Part shown: positions 46,812 to 56,433 of the stretch, in pieces
How positions within the stretch are numbered: the stretch's first letter is position 1
Layout: the number at the start of each line of letters is the position of its first letter
Assembly: GCA_051201605.1 (NCBI GenBank)
Contig: CP179201.1
Location: 2,356,001 to 2,420,000 of the forward strand
Direction: 5' to 3'
Length of the DNA: 64,000 bases
Source: CABZJG01 sp902512685
GTDB lineage: Bacteria; Pseudomonadota; Alphaproteobacteria; Rhodobacterales; Rhodobacteraceae
Made by a program: the position numbers and the translations under genes
Notes under the pieces: generated by a model
Databases searched by the model: none
Told to the model about the DNA's origin: nothing
What the model saw: the letters and a program-made list of their open reading frames with translations, nothing else

Positions 46812-48206
46812 ATGGCCACACCTGAAACAACCACCCAACAAAGCGATTATACATTGTCAAACTGGAAACCCGAGGATCCAGCATTTTGGAAAGATCAAGG
46901 ACGCTCAATTGCAAACCGCAATCTCTGGATATCGATCCCAAATCTCTTATTGGCATTTGCAGTTTGGATGGTTTGGTCCGTGGTGGTGGCCAAAATGCCA
47001 GCCATCGGGTTTGACTTTTCGGTTTCGCAAAGATTCTGGCTAGCGGCTTTGCCAGGGCTATCTGGCGCTACTTTTCGGATATTTTACAGCTTCATGATTC
47101 CAATATTTGGAGGGCGTAAGTGGACAGCTCTTTCAACAGCTTCCCTGCTCTTGCCGGCTGTCGGCATCGGTATTGCAATCCAAAATCCACAGTCTTCGTT
47201 CATAACCTTCTTGGTCTTGGCTCTAATGTGCGGTTTTGGCGGGGGTAATTTTGCCTCGTCCATGGCTAACATTGCATATTTCTTTCCCAAAGCCTCCAAA
47301 GGCAATGCACTGGCTTTAAACGCAGGCCTTGGAAACCTTGGCGTCTCGGTCATGCAGTTTGTTATCCCGGTTATCATCACTTTTGGTGTCTTCGGCGCAC
47401 TTGGTGGGGCGCCACAGGACGTCAGCGAGGGCGGAAAGCTATGGCTGCAAAACGCTGGCTTTATCTGGGTGCCCTTCATTGTAGCAGGCTCTATTGCCGC
47501 ATGGTTTGGCATGAACGACATCGCCGATGCCAGGGCCAGCTTTAAGGAGCAATCGATTATCTTCAGCCGCAAACACAATTGGATCATGTGCGTTCTATAT
47601 ACCGGCACATTTGGTAGCTTTATCGGGTATGCCGCGGGTTTTCCGCTGTTGATGAGGATACAGTTTCCCGAGGTAGATGTACTTTCTTATGCCTTCCTCG
47701 GTCCCTTGGTCGGCGCTTTATCACGGGCCGGCACCGGATGGATTTCAGATAAATTGGGGGGGGGCCGGGTGACTTTCTGGACTTTTCTGGGAATGATTAT
47801 TTCAGTCTGGGGTGTTTTGCAGTTTCTGCCACAAGATGGAACCAGCGGCAGCTTTTGGGGCTTTTTCACGTGCTTTATGGTTCTATTCCTTTTGACCGGC
47901 ATCGGTAATGCCTCCACATTTCAGATGATCCCGTCAATCATGCGCCAAGAAATACCGCGCTTAATGCCAGAATTAGATGCCGCTGAAATTTTGAAGCAGT
48001 CTGAACGCGAAAGCGCAGCGATCATCGCCTTCACCAGCGCTATTGCCGCATATGGTGCCTTTTTCATTCCAAAGGCCTACGGCACCTCTATCTCTATGAC
48101 GGGGGCTGCAAATGGAGCCCTGTGGGCATTCCTTTCGTTTTATGCAGTTTGCCTCGTAATCACTTGGTTGTTCTACAGCCGGAAAAACGCGTCCGTCCCT
48201 TGTTAA
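46812..48206 (+). CDS. narK2: Nitrate/nitrite antiporter, NarK2-type
   Basis: 464 residues, 12 transmembrane helices, with the antiporter-type signature CGFGGGNFASSMANIAYFFPKASKGNALALNAGLGNLGVSVMQF (about 139-182) and ALSRAGTGWISDKLGGGRVT. AAGGA precedes the ATG. The N-terminal 35-residue cytoplasmic extension (SNWKPEDPAFWKDQGRSIANRNLWIS) is typical of NarK2. It should exchange nitrite for nitrate during nitrate respiration. It lies 65 bases after narK1 and 64 before narG. Confidence 0.9.
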   Translation: MATPETTTQQSDYTLSNWKPEDPAFWKDQGRSIANRNLWISIPNLLLAFAVWMVWSVVVAKMPAIGFDFSVSQRFWLAALPGLSGATFRIFYSFMIPIFGGRKWTALSTASLLLPAVGIGIAIQNPQSSFITFLVLALMCGFGGGNFASSMANIAYFFPKASKGNALALNAGLGNLGVSVMQFVIPVIITFGVFGALGGAPQDVSEGGKLWLQNAGFIWVPFIVAGSIAAWFGMNDIADARASFKEQSIIFSRKHNWIMCVLYTGTFGSFIGYAAGFPLLMRIQFPEVDVLSYAFLGPLVGALSRAGTGWISDKLGGGRVTFWTFLGMIISVWGVLQFLPQDGTSGSFWGFFTCFMVLFLLTGIGNASTFQMIPSIMRQEIPRLMPELDAAEILKQSERESAAIIAFTSAIAAYGAFFIPKAYGTSISMTGAANGALWAFLSFYAVCLVITWLFYSRKNASVPC

Positions 48207-48223
48207 GCCATAATTAGCCAGAA

Positions 48224-48243
48224 AGCGCCGAACCTTCGGCGCT
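48224..48243 (+). terminator. Intercistronic hairpin between narK2 and narG
   Basis: AGCGCCGA and TCGGCGCT form an 8-bp GC-rich stem with a four-base loop. It is not followed by a T-run, so it is more likely a processing or stabilising hairpin that shields narGHJI mRNA than a full terminator. Confidence 0.55.
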
Positions 48244-48270
48244 ATCATATTGCCATTAGGAGAACATAAT

Positions 48271-51200
48271 ATGAGCCACCTTCTCGATCGACTGAATTTT
48301 CTTCAATCCAAAGAGTTAGAACGCTTCTCAAACGGATATGGGCAAGTCACCCGGGAAGATCGCAAATGGGAAGACACATATCGCAACCGTTGGCGCCACG
48401 ACAAAATTGTGCGTTCAACCCATGGTGTGAATTGTACAGGCTCCTGTAGCTGGAAGATATATGTTAAATCTGGGATCGTCACATGGGAAACCCAACAAAC
48501 CGATTATCCTCGCACGAGAACCGACTTACCAAACCATGAGCCCCGTGGCTGCGCGCGCGGTGCAAGTTATAGTTGGTATCTTTATTCTGCCAATCGCGTA
48601 AAAACGCCGTTGGTGCGCGGTAGGCTGTTAAGGACTTGGCGCCGTCTAAGAGACAGCATGGAGCCCGTTGCCGCCTGGAGCGCCATTCAAAATGACCCTA
48701 TATTGCGGGCGTCTTATGTCACAACTCGAGGCAGCGGCGGATTTGTTCGTGCCGGTTGGGATGAAGCCACTGAAATTACGGCAGCGGCAAATGCTTATAC
48801 TGTAAAAAATCATGGCCCAGATCGGGTCTTCGGGTTTTCCCCAATCCCGGCGATGTCCATGGTGTCCTATGCGGCGGGCTCACGCTATCTCAGTTTACTG
48901 GGGGGGGTTTGCATGTCGTTTTATGACTGGTATTGCGATCTGCCTCCAGCGTCACCGATGACTTGGGGCGAGCAAACAGATGTACCAGAGTCCGCAGATT
49001 GGTATAACGCCGGATATCTGCTCTTATGGGGCTCTAACGTGCCTCAAACGCGCACCCCGGATGCGCATTTTTATACAGAGGCACGCTATCGCGGCACAAA
49101 ATCAGCTGTGATTTGCCCCGATTATTCCGAAGCCGCCAAGTTCGGCGATGTGTGGTTAAATGCAAAGCAAGGAACGGACGCCGCGCTGGCAATGGCCTTT
49201 GGTCATGTGATCCTACGCGAATTTCACCTAAACCAACAAACAGAGTATTTTCAGAATTACTGCCGCAAATATTCAGATATGCCAATGTTGGTTCATCTTG
49301 AGAAACAAGATGGGCGCTACATTCCAGGCCGTTTCCTGCGCGCAGCGGATTTTGAAGACTGCTTGAGTGAGGCTAATAATCCTGATTGGAAAACGGTTGC
49401 ACTAGATGAGCTGTCGGGCGACTTTGTAGCACCGAATGGATCGATTGGCTTTCGCTGGAACGAAAAAGGGCTTTGGAACCTAGAAGAGCATGCAGCCGAT
49501 GCACCCAACCGCCTCAAGCTGACCTTGATCAATAGTGATGACCATGATGCTGCGGTTGAGGTGGATTACCCCTACTTTGGAGGGGCTGCTTCAGAGGCAT
49601 TTTCAACGGGTGATACGCGCCCAGATATCTTAACGCGCACAATTCCTGCCAAAAAAGTTAAACTTGGTAAAAAGACTGCGCTTGTTGTCACGGTTTTTGA
49701 TCTCTTTTGCGCCAACTACGGTCTTGAGCGTGAACTGGGCGGTGATTGGGTCACATCAAATTATGAAGATGATGTTCCTGGCACCCCGGCTTGGGCAGAA
49801 AAGATAACCGGCGTACCGGCTGATAAAATTATCCATGTGGCCCGCGAATTTGCTCAAAATGCTAAGCAAACGGAAGGCAAATCCATGGTAATCATCGGGG
49901 CCGCAATGAACCACTGGTATCACATGGATATGAATTATCGCGGTGTGATCAACATGTTGGTGATGTGCGGCTGTGTTGGACAGTCTGGTGGAGGCTGGGC
50001 GCATTATGTGGGTCAGGAAAAACTAAGGCCACAAACAGGTTGGCAACCGCTGGCTTTTGCATTGGATTGGGGGCGTCCCCCACGGCACATGAACGCAACT
50101 TCGGCTTGGTATGCGCACACGGATCAATGGCGCTATGAAACAGTTGAGGCAAAGGAAATCCTATCCCCAACAGCGCCAGAAGGGGACTGGGACATATCAC
50201 TGATTGACTATAATATTCAAGCCGAACGGATGGGTTGGCTGCCCTCGGCGCCGCAATTGAAGACCAATCCACTAGAGGTGGCAAAACAGGCCAAAGCCGC
50301 CGGCAAAGACATTTCAACCTACGTTTCTGAGCAATTGACTTCTGGAGATTTGGAAATGTCTTGCGAAGACCCCGATGCGCCAGAAAACTGGCCACGCAAT
50401 TTATTTGTATGGCGCTCGAACCTGCTTGGATCTTCCGGCAAGGGGCATGAGTATTTCCTGAAACATTTGCTTGGCACAGATCATGGCGTTTTAGGTCAGG
50501 ATTTAGGGGCAGAAGGTGGAAAGTTACCAAAAGAAGCCAAATGGCATGAAAATGGACCTAAGGGTAAGCTTGACCTGTTGGTTTGCATCGATTTTCGCAT
50601 GAGTACAACGGCGGTTTACTCTGACGTCGTGCTACCAACGGCAAGTTGGTATGAGAAAAATGATCTCAATACCAGCGATATGCACCCGTTTATCCATCCG
50701 CTTCAGGCGGCTGTTGATCCAGCCTATCAGTCAAAATCGGATTGGGAAATTTTCAAGAGTATCGCGCAAAAATTTCAAGAAATTGCCCCTAGCACCTTGG
50801 GAAAGGAAACGGATATCGTTGCCTTACCAATTTTGCATGATACCCCCGCAGAAATTGCGCAAAGCCATGTGCTGAATTGGAAAAAGGGGGAATGCCCACT
50901 TGTACCCGGTAAAACCGCCCCTAGCTTCATTCCAGTAGAGCGGGATTACACCACGCTTTATGATCGGTTCGTGGCATTAGGCCCATTACTCGAAGAAACC
51001 GGAAATGGCGGTAAAGGGATTTCTTGGAATACCGAACAAGAAGTGCAACATCTGCGCGATCTAAATGGCACCTGGAGTGAGGGGCCAGCCGCAGGTTGTG
51101 CAAAAATTGACTCAGATATTGATGCCACAGAAGTGATTTTAATGCTTGCGCCGGAAACAAACGGCGAGGTTGCGGTCAAAGCATGGGAAGCCTTGGGCGA

Positions 51201-52011
51201 AGCCACAGGGCGTGATCACACCCACCTTGCACGATCAAAAGAAGATGAGAAAATCCGTTTCCGAGACATCGCCGCCCAACCCCGGAAAATCATATCTTCC
51301 CCCACTTGGTCAGGAATTGAATCGGAAACAGTTTGTTATAATGCCGGCTATACAAACGTGCATGAATTGATCCCATGGCGCACATTGACTGGGCGTCAGC
51401 AACTTTATCAAGACCATCTTTGGATGCGCGCATTTGGTGAAGGCTTGATGTCCTATCGGCCACCGGTTGATTTAAAATCTATTTCCAAAGAGATCATTGA
51501 TGAAGAAAACAGTGATCAACCTAGCTTGATTTTGAATTTCATCACTCCCCACCAGAAATGGGGCATCCATTCCACATATTCGGACAACTTGCTGATGTTG
51601 ACCTTAAATCGTGGAGGGCCGGTGATCTGGATATCCGAAAATGATGCCAAGTCTGTGGGAATTATCGATAACGACTGGGTCGAGCTTTATAATTCAAACG
51701 GCGCCCTGACAGCGCGAGCTGTGGTATCCCAAAGGATAAAAGACGGAACAACTTTTATGTACCACGCCCAAGAGAAAATCGTTAATACACCCGGTTCTGA
51801 AAAAACTGGCAAACGGGGAGGTATCCACAACTCGGTTACCCGAACAGTGCCGAAGCCTACTCATATGATCGGCGGGTATGCCCAACAGTCTTATGGCTTC
51901 AATTACTATGGCACGGTTGGTTCAAATCGTGACGAATTCGTTCTTATTCGAAAAATGCGCAAGGTTGACTGGCTTGATCGTGCTGCATCCAAAAAGGAGA
52001 CCGCACAATGA
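48271..52011 (+). CDS. narG: Respiratory nitrate reductase alpha subunit
   Basis: 1246 residues, normal for NarG; ATG 48271 has AGGAG upstream. The N-terminal iron-sulfur ligands appear as STHGVNCTGSCSWKIYVKSG (His then two Cys) and RGCARGASYSWYLYS, and the Mo-ligating Asp region is SFYDWYCDLPPASPMTWGEQTDVPES. No Tat twin-arginine motif precedes them apart from the vestigial start, as in cytoplasm-facing NarG. It binds bis-MGD and reduces nitrate to nitrite on the inner face of the membrane. Overlaps narH by four bases. Confidence 0.96.
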   Translation: MSHLLDRLNFLQSKELERFSNGYGQVTREDRKWEDTYRNRWRHDKIVRSTHGVNCTGSCSWKIYVKSGIVTWETQQTDYPRTRTDLPNHEPRGCARGASYSWYLYSANRVKTPLVRGRLLRTWRRLRDSMEPVAAWSAIQNDPILRASYVTTRGSGGFVRAGWDEATEITAAANAYTVKNHGPDRVFGFSPIPAMSMVSYAAGSRYLSLLGGVCMSFYDWYCDLPPASPMTWGEQTDVPESADWYNAGYLLLWGSNVPQTRTPDAHFYTEARYRGTKSAVICPDYSEAAKFGDVWLNAKQGTDAALAMAFGHVILREFHLNQQTEYFQNYCRKYSDMPMLVHLEKQDGRYIPGRFLRAADFEDCLSEANNPDWKTVALDELSGDFVAPNGSIGFRWNEKGLWNLEEHAADAPNRLKLTLINSDDHDAAVEVDYPYFGGAASEAFSTGDTRPDILTRTIPAKKVKLGKKTALVVTVFDLFCANYGLERELGGDWVTSNYEDDVPGTPAWAEKITGVPADKIIHVAREFAQNAKQTEGKSMVIIGAAMNHWYHMDMNYRGVINMLVMCGCVGQSGGGWAHYVGQEKLRPQTGWQPLAFALDWGRPPRHMNATSAWYAHTDQWRYETVEAKEILSPTAPEGDWDISLIDYNIQAERMGWLPSAPQLKTNPLEVAKQAKAAGKDISTYVSEQLTSGDLEMSCEDPDAPENWPRNLFVWRSNLLGSSGKGHEYFLKHLLGTDHGVLGQDLGAEGGKLPKEAKWHENGPKGKLDLLVCIDFRMSTTAVYSDVVLPTASWYEKNDLNTSDMHPFIHPLQAAVDPAYQSKSDWEIFKSIAQKFQEIAPSTLGKETDIVALPILHDTPAEIAQSHVLNWKKGECPLVPGKTAPSFIPVERDYTTLYDRFVALGPLLEETGNGGKGISWNTEQEVQHLRDLNGTWSEGPAAGCAKIDSDIDATEVILMLAPETNGEVAVKAWEALGEATGRDHTHLARSKEDEKIRFRDIAAQPRKIISSPTWSGIESETVCYNAGYTNVHELIPWRTLTGRQQLYQDHLWMRAFGEGLMSYRPPVDLKSISKEIIDEENSDQPSLILNFITPHQKWGIHSTYSDNLLMLTLNRGGPVIWISENDAKSVGIIDNDWVELYNSNGALTARAVVSQRIKDGTTFMYHAQEKIVNTPGSEKTGKRGGIHNSVTRTVPKPTHMIGGYAQQSYGFNYYGTVGSNRDEFVLIRKMRKVDWLDRAASKKETAQ

Positions 52012-53531
52012 AAATTCGCGCTCAAATTGGCATGGTCTTGAACCTCGATAAATGTATTGGATGTCATACCTGCTCAGTCACTTGTAAGAATGTATGGACC
52101 AGTCGAGACGGCGTTGAATACGCTTGGTTCAACAATGTGGAGACAAAGCCCGGAACCGGTTATCCAACTGACTGGGAAAATCAGGACCGCTGGAAGGGTG
52201 GTTGGGAGCGGACAAAATCTGGAAAACTTCAACCGAAACAAGGGGCCAAATGGAGAATTCTGGCGAATATATTTGCTAACCCAGACCTTCCCGAAATTGA
52301 CGACTACTACGAGCCATTCGATTTTGATTATGATCACTTGAAATCTGCACCCGAAATGGAGGCATTTCCAACAGCCAGGCCGCGCTCGAAAATTAGCGGC
52401 GAGCGGATGGAAAAAATCAACAAAGGTCCAAACTGGGAAGAAATTCTGGGTGGTGAATTTTCCAAGCGCTCTGAGGATTACAACTTTGAGGGCATTCAAA
52501 AAGAAATTTATGGGGAATATGAGAACACCTTTATGATGTATCTCCCTCGCCTATGTGAGCACTGCCTGAACCCGGCATGCGCAGCCTCATGCCCTTCGGG
52601 CGCGATCTACAAACGCGAAGAAGACGGCATTGTTCTGATTGATCAGGAAAAATGTCGGGGTTGGCGCATGTGTGTGTCGGGTTGCCCTTACAAAAAGGTC
52701 TATTACAACTGGTCAACTGGTAAATCTGAAAAATGCACGCTGTGTTATCCGCGCATTGAATCGGGCAATCCAACGGTTTGTTCAGAAACCTGCGTCGGGC
52801 GCATTCGCTACCTAGGTGTGATGCTTTATGATGCTGATCGGATTGAAGAGGCCGCAAACGCGCCGAAGACGACCGACCTTTATGATGCGCAATTGGGAAT
52901 TTTCTTAGATCCGAATGATCCAGAAGTACAGATTGCCGCCGCACGCGATGGCGTTCCACAGGACTGGATCAAAGCAGCCAAGGAAAGCCCAATCTGGAAA
53001 ATGGCCATGGAATGGAAGGTTGCCTTTCCTTTGCACCCAGAATATCGCACCCTGCCTATGGTGTGGTATATTCCGCCGCTTTCCCCAATTCAAAACGCTG
53101 CCGAAGCGGGTGCAATCGGCATGGATGGCGCAATGCCAGATGTACGCAATTTGCGTATTCCGGTTAGATATCTCGCCAATATGCTTACCGCGGGAGATGA
53201 AGAGCCGGTTATCAAGGCCTTAGAACGTATGTTGGCGATGCGCGCTTATATGCGCTCTAAAACCATCGAAGGTATCATCGATGAAACAATTGCAACCGAT
53301 GTTGGCCTTAGTGGCAGTGTCATCGATGATATGTACAAGATCATGGCCTTAGCCGCATACGAAGATCGTTTTGTGATCCCAACCACCCACCGTGAGCATG
53401 TGGAAGAAGCCTATGATTTGCGGGGCGGTTGCGGATTTACAGATACAAACGGTTGTTCGCCGGGAATCTCAAATAGATCGCTCTTCGGTGGCGCCAAAAA
53501 ACCCCTTAAAATGCCCACGGAGGTGATGTGA
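52008..53531 (+). CDS. narH: Respiratory nitrate reductase beta subunit
   Basis: 507 residues carrying four iron-sulfur clusters. The ligand groups are CIGCHTCSVTCKNVW at about 17-31, CEHCLNPACAASCPSGAIY near 181-199, CRGWRMCVSGCPYKK near 214-228 (Trp instead of a Cys, giving the 3Fe-4S cluster) and CTLCYPRIESGNPTVCSETC near 241-260. It wires electrons from NarI to NarG. Overlaps narG by four bases and is one base from narJ. Confidence 0.96.
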   Translation: MKIRAQIGMVLNLDKCIGCHTCSVTCKNVWTSRDGVEYAWFNNVETKPGTGYPTDWENQDRWKGGWERTKSGKLQPKQGAKWRILANIFANPDLPEIDDYYEPFDFDYDHLKSAPEMEAFPTARPRSKISGERMEKINKGPNWEEILGGEFSKRSEDYNFEGIQKEIYGEYENTFMMYLPRLCEHCLNPACAASCPSGAIYKREEDGIVLIDQEKCRGWRMCVSGCPYKKVYYNWSTGKSEKCTLCYPRIESGNPTVCSETCVGRIRYLGVMLYDADRIEEAANAPKTTDLYDAQLGIFLDPNDPEVQIAAARDGVPQDWIKAAKESPIWKMAMEWKVAFPLHPEYRTLPMVWYIPPLSPIQNAAEAGAIGMDGAMPDVRNLRIPVRYLANMLTAGDEEPVIKALERMLAMRAYMRSKTIEGIIDETIATDVGLSGSVIDDMYKIMALAAYEDRFVIPTTHREHVEEAYDLRGGCGFTDTNGCSPGISNRSLFGGAKKPLKMPTEVM

Positions 53532-53532
53532 T

Positions 53533-54252
53533 ATGACCGCAATATATCAAGATAGAACACTAAAAGCTCTTTCACTGATCTTAAGTTACCCAACGCATGA
53601 ACTGCAAAAAGCAATGCCGGAAATTGGGGCTGTTTTAGCCTCGGACACGCGCTTAACAGCAGCTGCGCATCGGGCATTGCGCCCATTGGTGGAAAGCTTG
53701 GCTGAACGCGACATCTACGATTTAGAAGAAGAGTTTGTTATGCTTTTCGACCGCTCCCGCACACTGTCATTAAATCTTTTTGAACATGTCCACGGCGAAA
53801 GCCGGGACCGGGGCAGCGCAATGGTTTCGCTGGTTGAAACATACCGGTCAGCAGGTTTTGATCCGGCAACCTCGGAACTGCCAGATCACTTGCCAGTACT
53901 GCTTGAATTTTTAGCAACGCGACCCCCTGCAGAAGCACAGGAAATCTTGGCAGATGCAGCCCATATATTTGAAGCCTTGAATGCCCGACTTGCGCGGCGT
54001 GAAAGCTCTTATGATGCAGTTTTTAAAGGCCTGGTCCAATTGGCAGGCACAAAAGCAAACAGTGACGCCGTCGCTGAGATTCTGGCAAAGCCTGACGATG
54101 ACCCCTCTGATCTAAAAGCTCTGGATGAAGTCTGGGAAGAAAGCGAGGTAATTTTCGGCCCCGATCCTAACGCGGGATGCCCGCAAGTGCGCGACATGCT
54201 TGAGCGCATGGATCACCCCACCAACGCAACTGCTAAAGTCGCCGCACAATAA
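53533..54252 (+). CDS. narJ: Nitrate reductase assembly chaperone
   Basis: 239 residues of the NarJ/DmsD-TorD-type helical chaperone family: LKALSLILSYPTHELQKAMPEIGAVL at the start, LFEHVHGESRDRGSAMVSLVETYRSAGF near 76-103 and LPDHLPVLLEFLA. The region is typical of NarJ, which inserts the Mo cofactor and mounts NarGH on NarI. GAGGTGATGTG precedes the start. Not part of the final enzyme. Confidence 0.93.
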   Translation: MTAIYQDRTLKALSLILSYPTHELQKAMPEIGAVLASDTRLTAAAHRALRPLVESLAERDIYDLEEEFVMLFDRSRTLSLNLFEHVHGESRDRGSAMVSLVETYRSAGFDPATSELPDHLPVLLEFLATRPPAEAQEILADAAHIFEALNARLARRESSYDAVFKGLVQLAGTKANSDAVAEILAKPDDDPSDLKALDEVWEESEVIFGPDPNAGCPQVRDMLERMDHPTNATAKVAAQ

Positions 54253-54263
54253 GGGAGGCAGCA

Positions 54264-54971
54264 ATGCACAACTTTCTATTCGGAATTTTCCCATACATCG
54301 CCCTAGGCGTATGTATTATGGGAACCATCGCGCGCTATGAACGCGACCCATTTACTTGGAAAAGCTCATCCTCTCAGCTTTTGCGGCGAAAACAACTCGT
54401 CATTGGATCGATACTGTTTCATGTCGGAGTTTTGGTGATTTTCTTAGGCCACTTTGTTGGTTTACTAACGCCAATTTGGGTTTTCGATGCAATCGGAATC
54501 AGCCATGGGTTCAAACAGACTCTCGCTGTTGTTGCAGGCGGAATTGCAGGGGTTTTAGGTCTAATCGGCGGGGCTATTTTATTCCACCGCCGTTGGACGA
54601 ATCCGCGGATTCGCCGTAATTCCAGTGTTGGAGATATAACAATACTGCTCATGCTATTAGCGCAACTTGTTTTGGGACTAGGAACAGTTTTTGTCTCTGT
54701 TGAGCATTTAGACGGTCATGAGATGGTCAAGTTCATGTCTTGGGCACAAGGAATTTTCATCTTTGATGGTGCAGCGGCTAGTTACATCTCCAATGTGGCG
54801 ATGGTCTTCAAATTGCACATCTTCCTTGGACTGCTCATTATTATCGTATTTCCATTCACCAGATTGGTGCACATTGTGTCCGGTTTTGCAGCGCCGTTCC
54901 GTTACCTTTTTACGCGACCCGGATACCAGATTGTCCGGTCACGCCGCAGTAAATCGTTGAACGATACTTGA
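54264..54971 (+). CDS. narI: Nitrate reductase gamma subunit (cytochrome b)
   Basis: 235 residues with five hydrophobic helices. Four histidines that ligate two haems b are visible: FHVGVLVIFLGHFVGL (two) and KLHIFLGLLIIIVFPFTRLVHIVSGF (two). It oxidises quinol at the periplasmic side and anchors NarGH. It starts after GGGAGG and overlaps the upstream edge of the PpiC gene's ribosome site, keeping it in the operon. Confidence 0.95.
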   Translation: MHNFLFGIFPYIALGVCIMGTIARYERDPFTWKSSSSQLLRRKQLVIGSILFHVGVLVIFLGHFVGLLTPIWVFDAIGISHGFKQTLAVVAGGIAGVLGLIGGAILFHRRWTNPRIRRNSSVGDITILLMLLAQLVLGLGTVFVSVEHLDGHEMVKFMSWAQGIFIFDGAAASYISNVAMVFKLHIFLGLLIIIVFPFTRLVHIVSGFAAPFRYLFTRPGYQIVRSRRSKSLNDT

Positions 54972-54982
54972 GGAGAATTAAT

Positions 54983-55840
54983 ATGGGTTCGACACTGTTT
55001 CCCAACCTGATCGTCAATGGCGAAACCATTCCGCATGCGGCCATTGCAGCCGAGGCGCAGAACCACACCGCCCCCAGTAACAAACCTGGGTTGGCCTGGC
55101 GTATGGCAGCTAATGCTTTGGCGGTGCGGACGTTACTTTTGCAAGAAGCAGGGCGGCGTAACTTGACACCGGAACCGCGTGAAATCACGCCGGGACGTTA
55201 TGAGACCACCGATGAGAACCTAATAAACTTGCTTCTTGAATCGGAAATCCATGCCCCACTTCCAAGCAAGAAAGCGGTCTTTGCGGAATGGGAGAAAAAT
55301 TCTGAAAGGTTTCGTTCGCCGCCTTTGTGGGAGGTATCTCACATTTTATTTTCCTGCCCACCCGAGAATGTTGAAAAGGCCGATTTAGCATTGGCTCGAG
55401 CGGTCGAGTGCCAGAAAAAGCTTCAAGACCAAGTCGCCGGATTTGAAAGTCTCGCAAAGACTGAAAGCGACTGCGCTTCTAAAAAAAGTGATGGTCGTTT
55501 GGGACAAATCGGGCCAGGTGATACGTTGCCCGAATTTGAAAAAGCACTGCGCGCCTTGCATATCGGGGATATCACATCAACTCCCATAAAGACCAAATTT
55601 GGCTACCATATTATCCGACTTGAAGCGGAGGCTAATGGGCAAATTTTGCCCTTTGCCGCAGTTGAGCCGCGCCTTACTCGAGCCATGGAAAAAGCAGCTT
55701 GGGCAAAATCAGCACAGGAACTGATTGCCAGACTAACAGCAGACGCAGAAATTTCTGGTGCTGAACTGTCCCACCGCAGTCACAAAGGAGTAGGAGGGTG
55801 TCAAAAGGAAAATCACCAGGCCGACGAGGAGAATGCCTAA
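54983..55840 (+). CDS. PpiC-type peptidyl-prolyl isomerase (NifM-like) of the nar operon
   Basis: 285 residues from ATG 54983, just after TTGAGGAGA; a TTG five codons earlier is rejected. No signal peptide. A helical N-terminal part (about 1-115) precedes a parvulin domain (EVSHILFSCPPENVEKADLALARA ... DGRLGQIGPGDTLPEFEKALRALHIGDITSTPIKTKFGYHIIRLE). Cytoplasmic parvulins next to nitrogenase (NifM) help mature metalloenzymes; the nar location suggests an equivalent role for NarGH, as annotated in many denitrifiers. Its last 43 bases overlap the next gene. Confidence 0.85.
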   Translation: MGSTLFPNLIVNGETIPHAAIAAEAQNHTAPSNKPGLAWRMAANALAVRTLLLQEAGRRNLTPEPREITPGRYETTDENLINLLLESEIHAPLPSKKAVFAEWEKNSERFRSPPLWEVSHILFSCPPENVEKADLALARAVECQKKLQDQVAGFESLAKTESDCASKKSDGRLGQIGPGDTLPEFEKALRALHIGDITSTPIKTKFGYHIIRLEAEANGQILPFAAVEPRLTRAMEKAAWAKSAQELIARLTADAEISGAELSHRSHKGVGGCQKENHQADEENA

Positions 55841-56355
55841 AGCCCATAGATTTAAGTTTGCTGGATAGCCCCCTTGACTTTATGGCAGAGGATCACCTTC
55901 GCACCAGAAAAATCTGTGCTCTAATTGATCAAGTTGCAGCTTCGAATGGCACCGACCATACTGACGTAAAAGAGGTCATGTTTTTTCTAAGAGATGAATT
56001 CCCTCTTCAAATGCAAGATAAAACAATCGATTTATTTCCAATGATGCACTCACGCTGCAAGGTGAGTGATGAAATTGACAGCATATTGGATCGATTGCAA
56101 TTCGACCATGGAGAAGAACTGGAAACACAACCCAAATTGACCGCCGTATTGGAAAATTTACTTGCAGGACAGGCAGAGCCTAGGCCTAAAGATTGGGCGC
56201 TTCTGGTTTCATTTGCAAAACATGTGCGCCGCCATCTTATCGTAGAAAATGCGATCCTTTTGCCTATTGCGCGCGCGCGCCTTAGCGCGTCTGACCTAGG
56301 CCAACTCAGAGATACAATGCAGCAGAGACGTCAACTAAATAAGGTAGTGGAATAA
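55798..56355 (+). CDS. Hemerythrin-like protein of the nar cluster
   Basis: 185 residues from GTG 55798, which is preceded by GGAGTAGGAGG inside the end of the PpiC gene. Four-helix hemerythrin pattern: FMAEDHLRTRKICALI (His of helix 1), DEFPLQMQDKTIDLFPMM (helix 2, His replaced by Gln-rich stretch with Glu/Asp), DRLQFDHGEELE (His) and FAKHVRRHLIVENAILLPIARARL (His, His, Glu). Such di-iron proteins bind O2 or NO, or store iron, and are often linked to NnrS. Placement suggests protection or repair under nitrosative conditions; inferred. Confidence 0.75.
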   Translation: MSKGKSPGRRGECLKPIDLSLLDSPLDFMAEDHLRTRKICALIDQVAASNGTDHTDVKEVMFFLRDEFPLQMQDKTIDLFPMMHSRCKVSDEIDSILDRLQFDHGEELETQPKLTAVLENLLAGQAEPRPKDWALLVSFAKHVRRHLIVENAILLPIARARLSASDLGQLRDTMQQRRQLNKVVE

Positions 56356-56358
56356 ACG

Positions 56359-56433
56359 ATGCAAAAAGTCATTTTTCCTCCCGTTCAAACAATCAGCGCA
56401 AAACTTGCAGTCCCAAGTTGGATATACCTATGA
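56359..56433 (+). CDS. Possible 24-residue leader peptide overlapping nnrS
   Basis: ATG 56359 to TGA 56433 encodes MQKVIFPPVQTISAKLAVPS, WIYL. The stop overlaps the nnrS ATG as ATGA, and GTAGTGGAA lies upstream in the end of the hemerythrin gene. This would give nnrS, which otherwise lacks a ribosome site, a coupled start. The peptide itself is of no known family. Confidence 0.35.
   Translation: MQKVIFPPVQTISAKLAVPSWIYL

Noticed and set aside
49949..50530. A 193-codon minus-strand frame inside narG
   Set aside because: Antisense to the conserved NarG coding sequence; no recognisable motif or translation signal.
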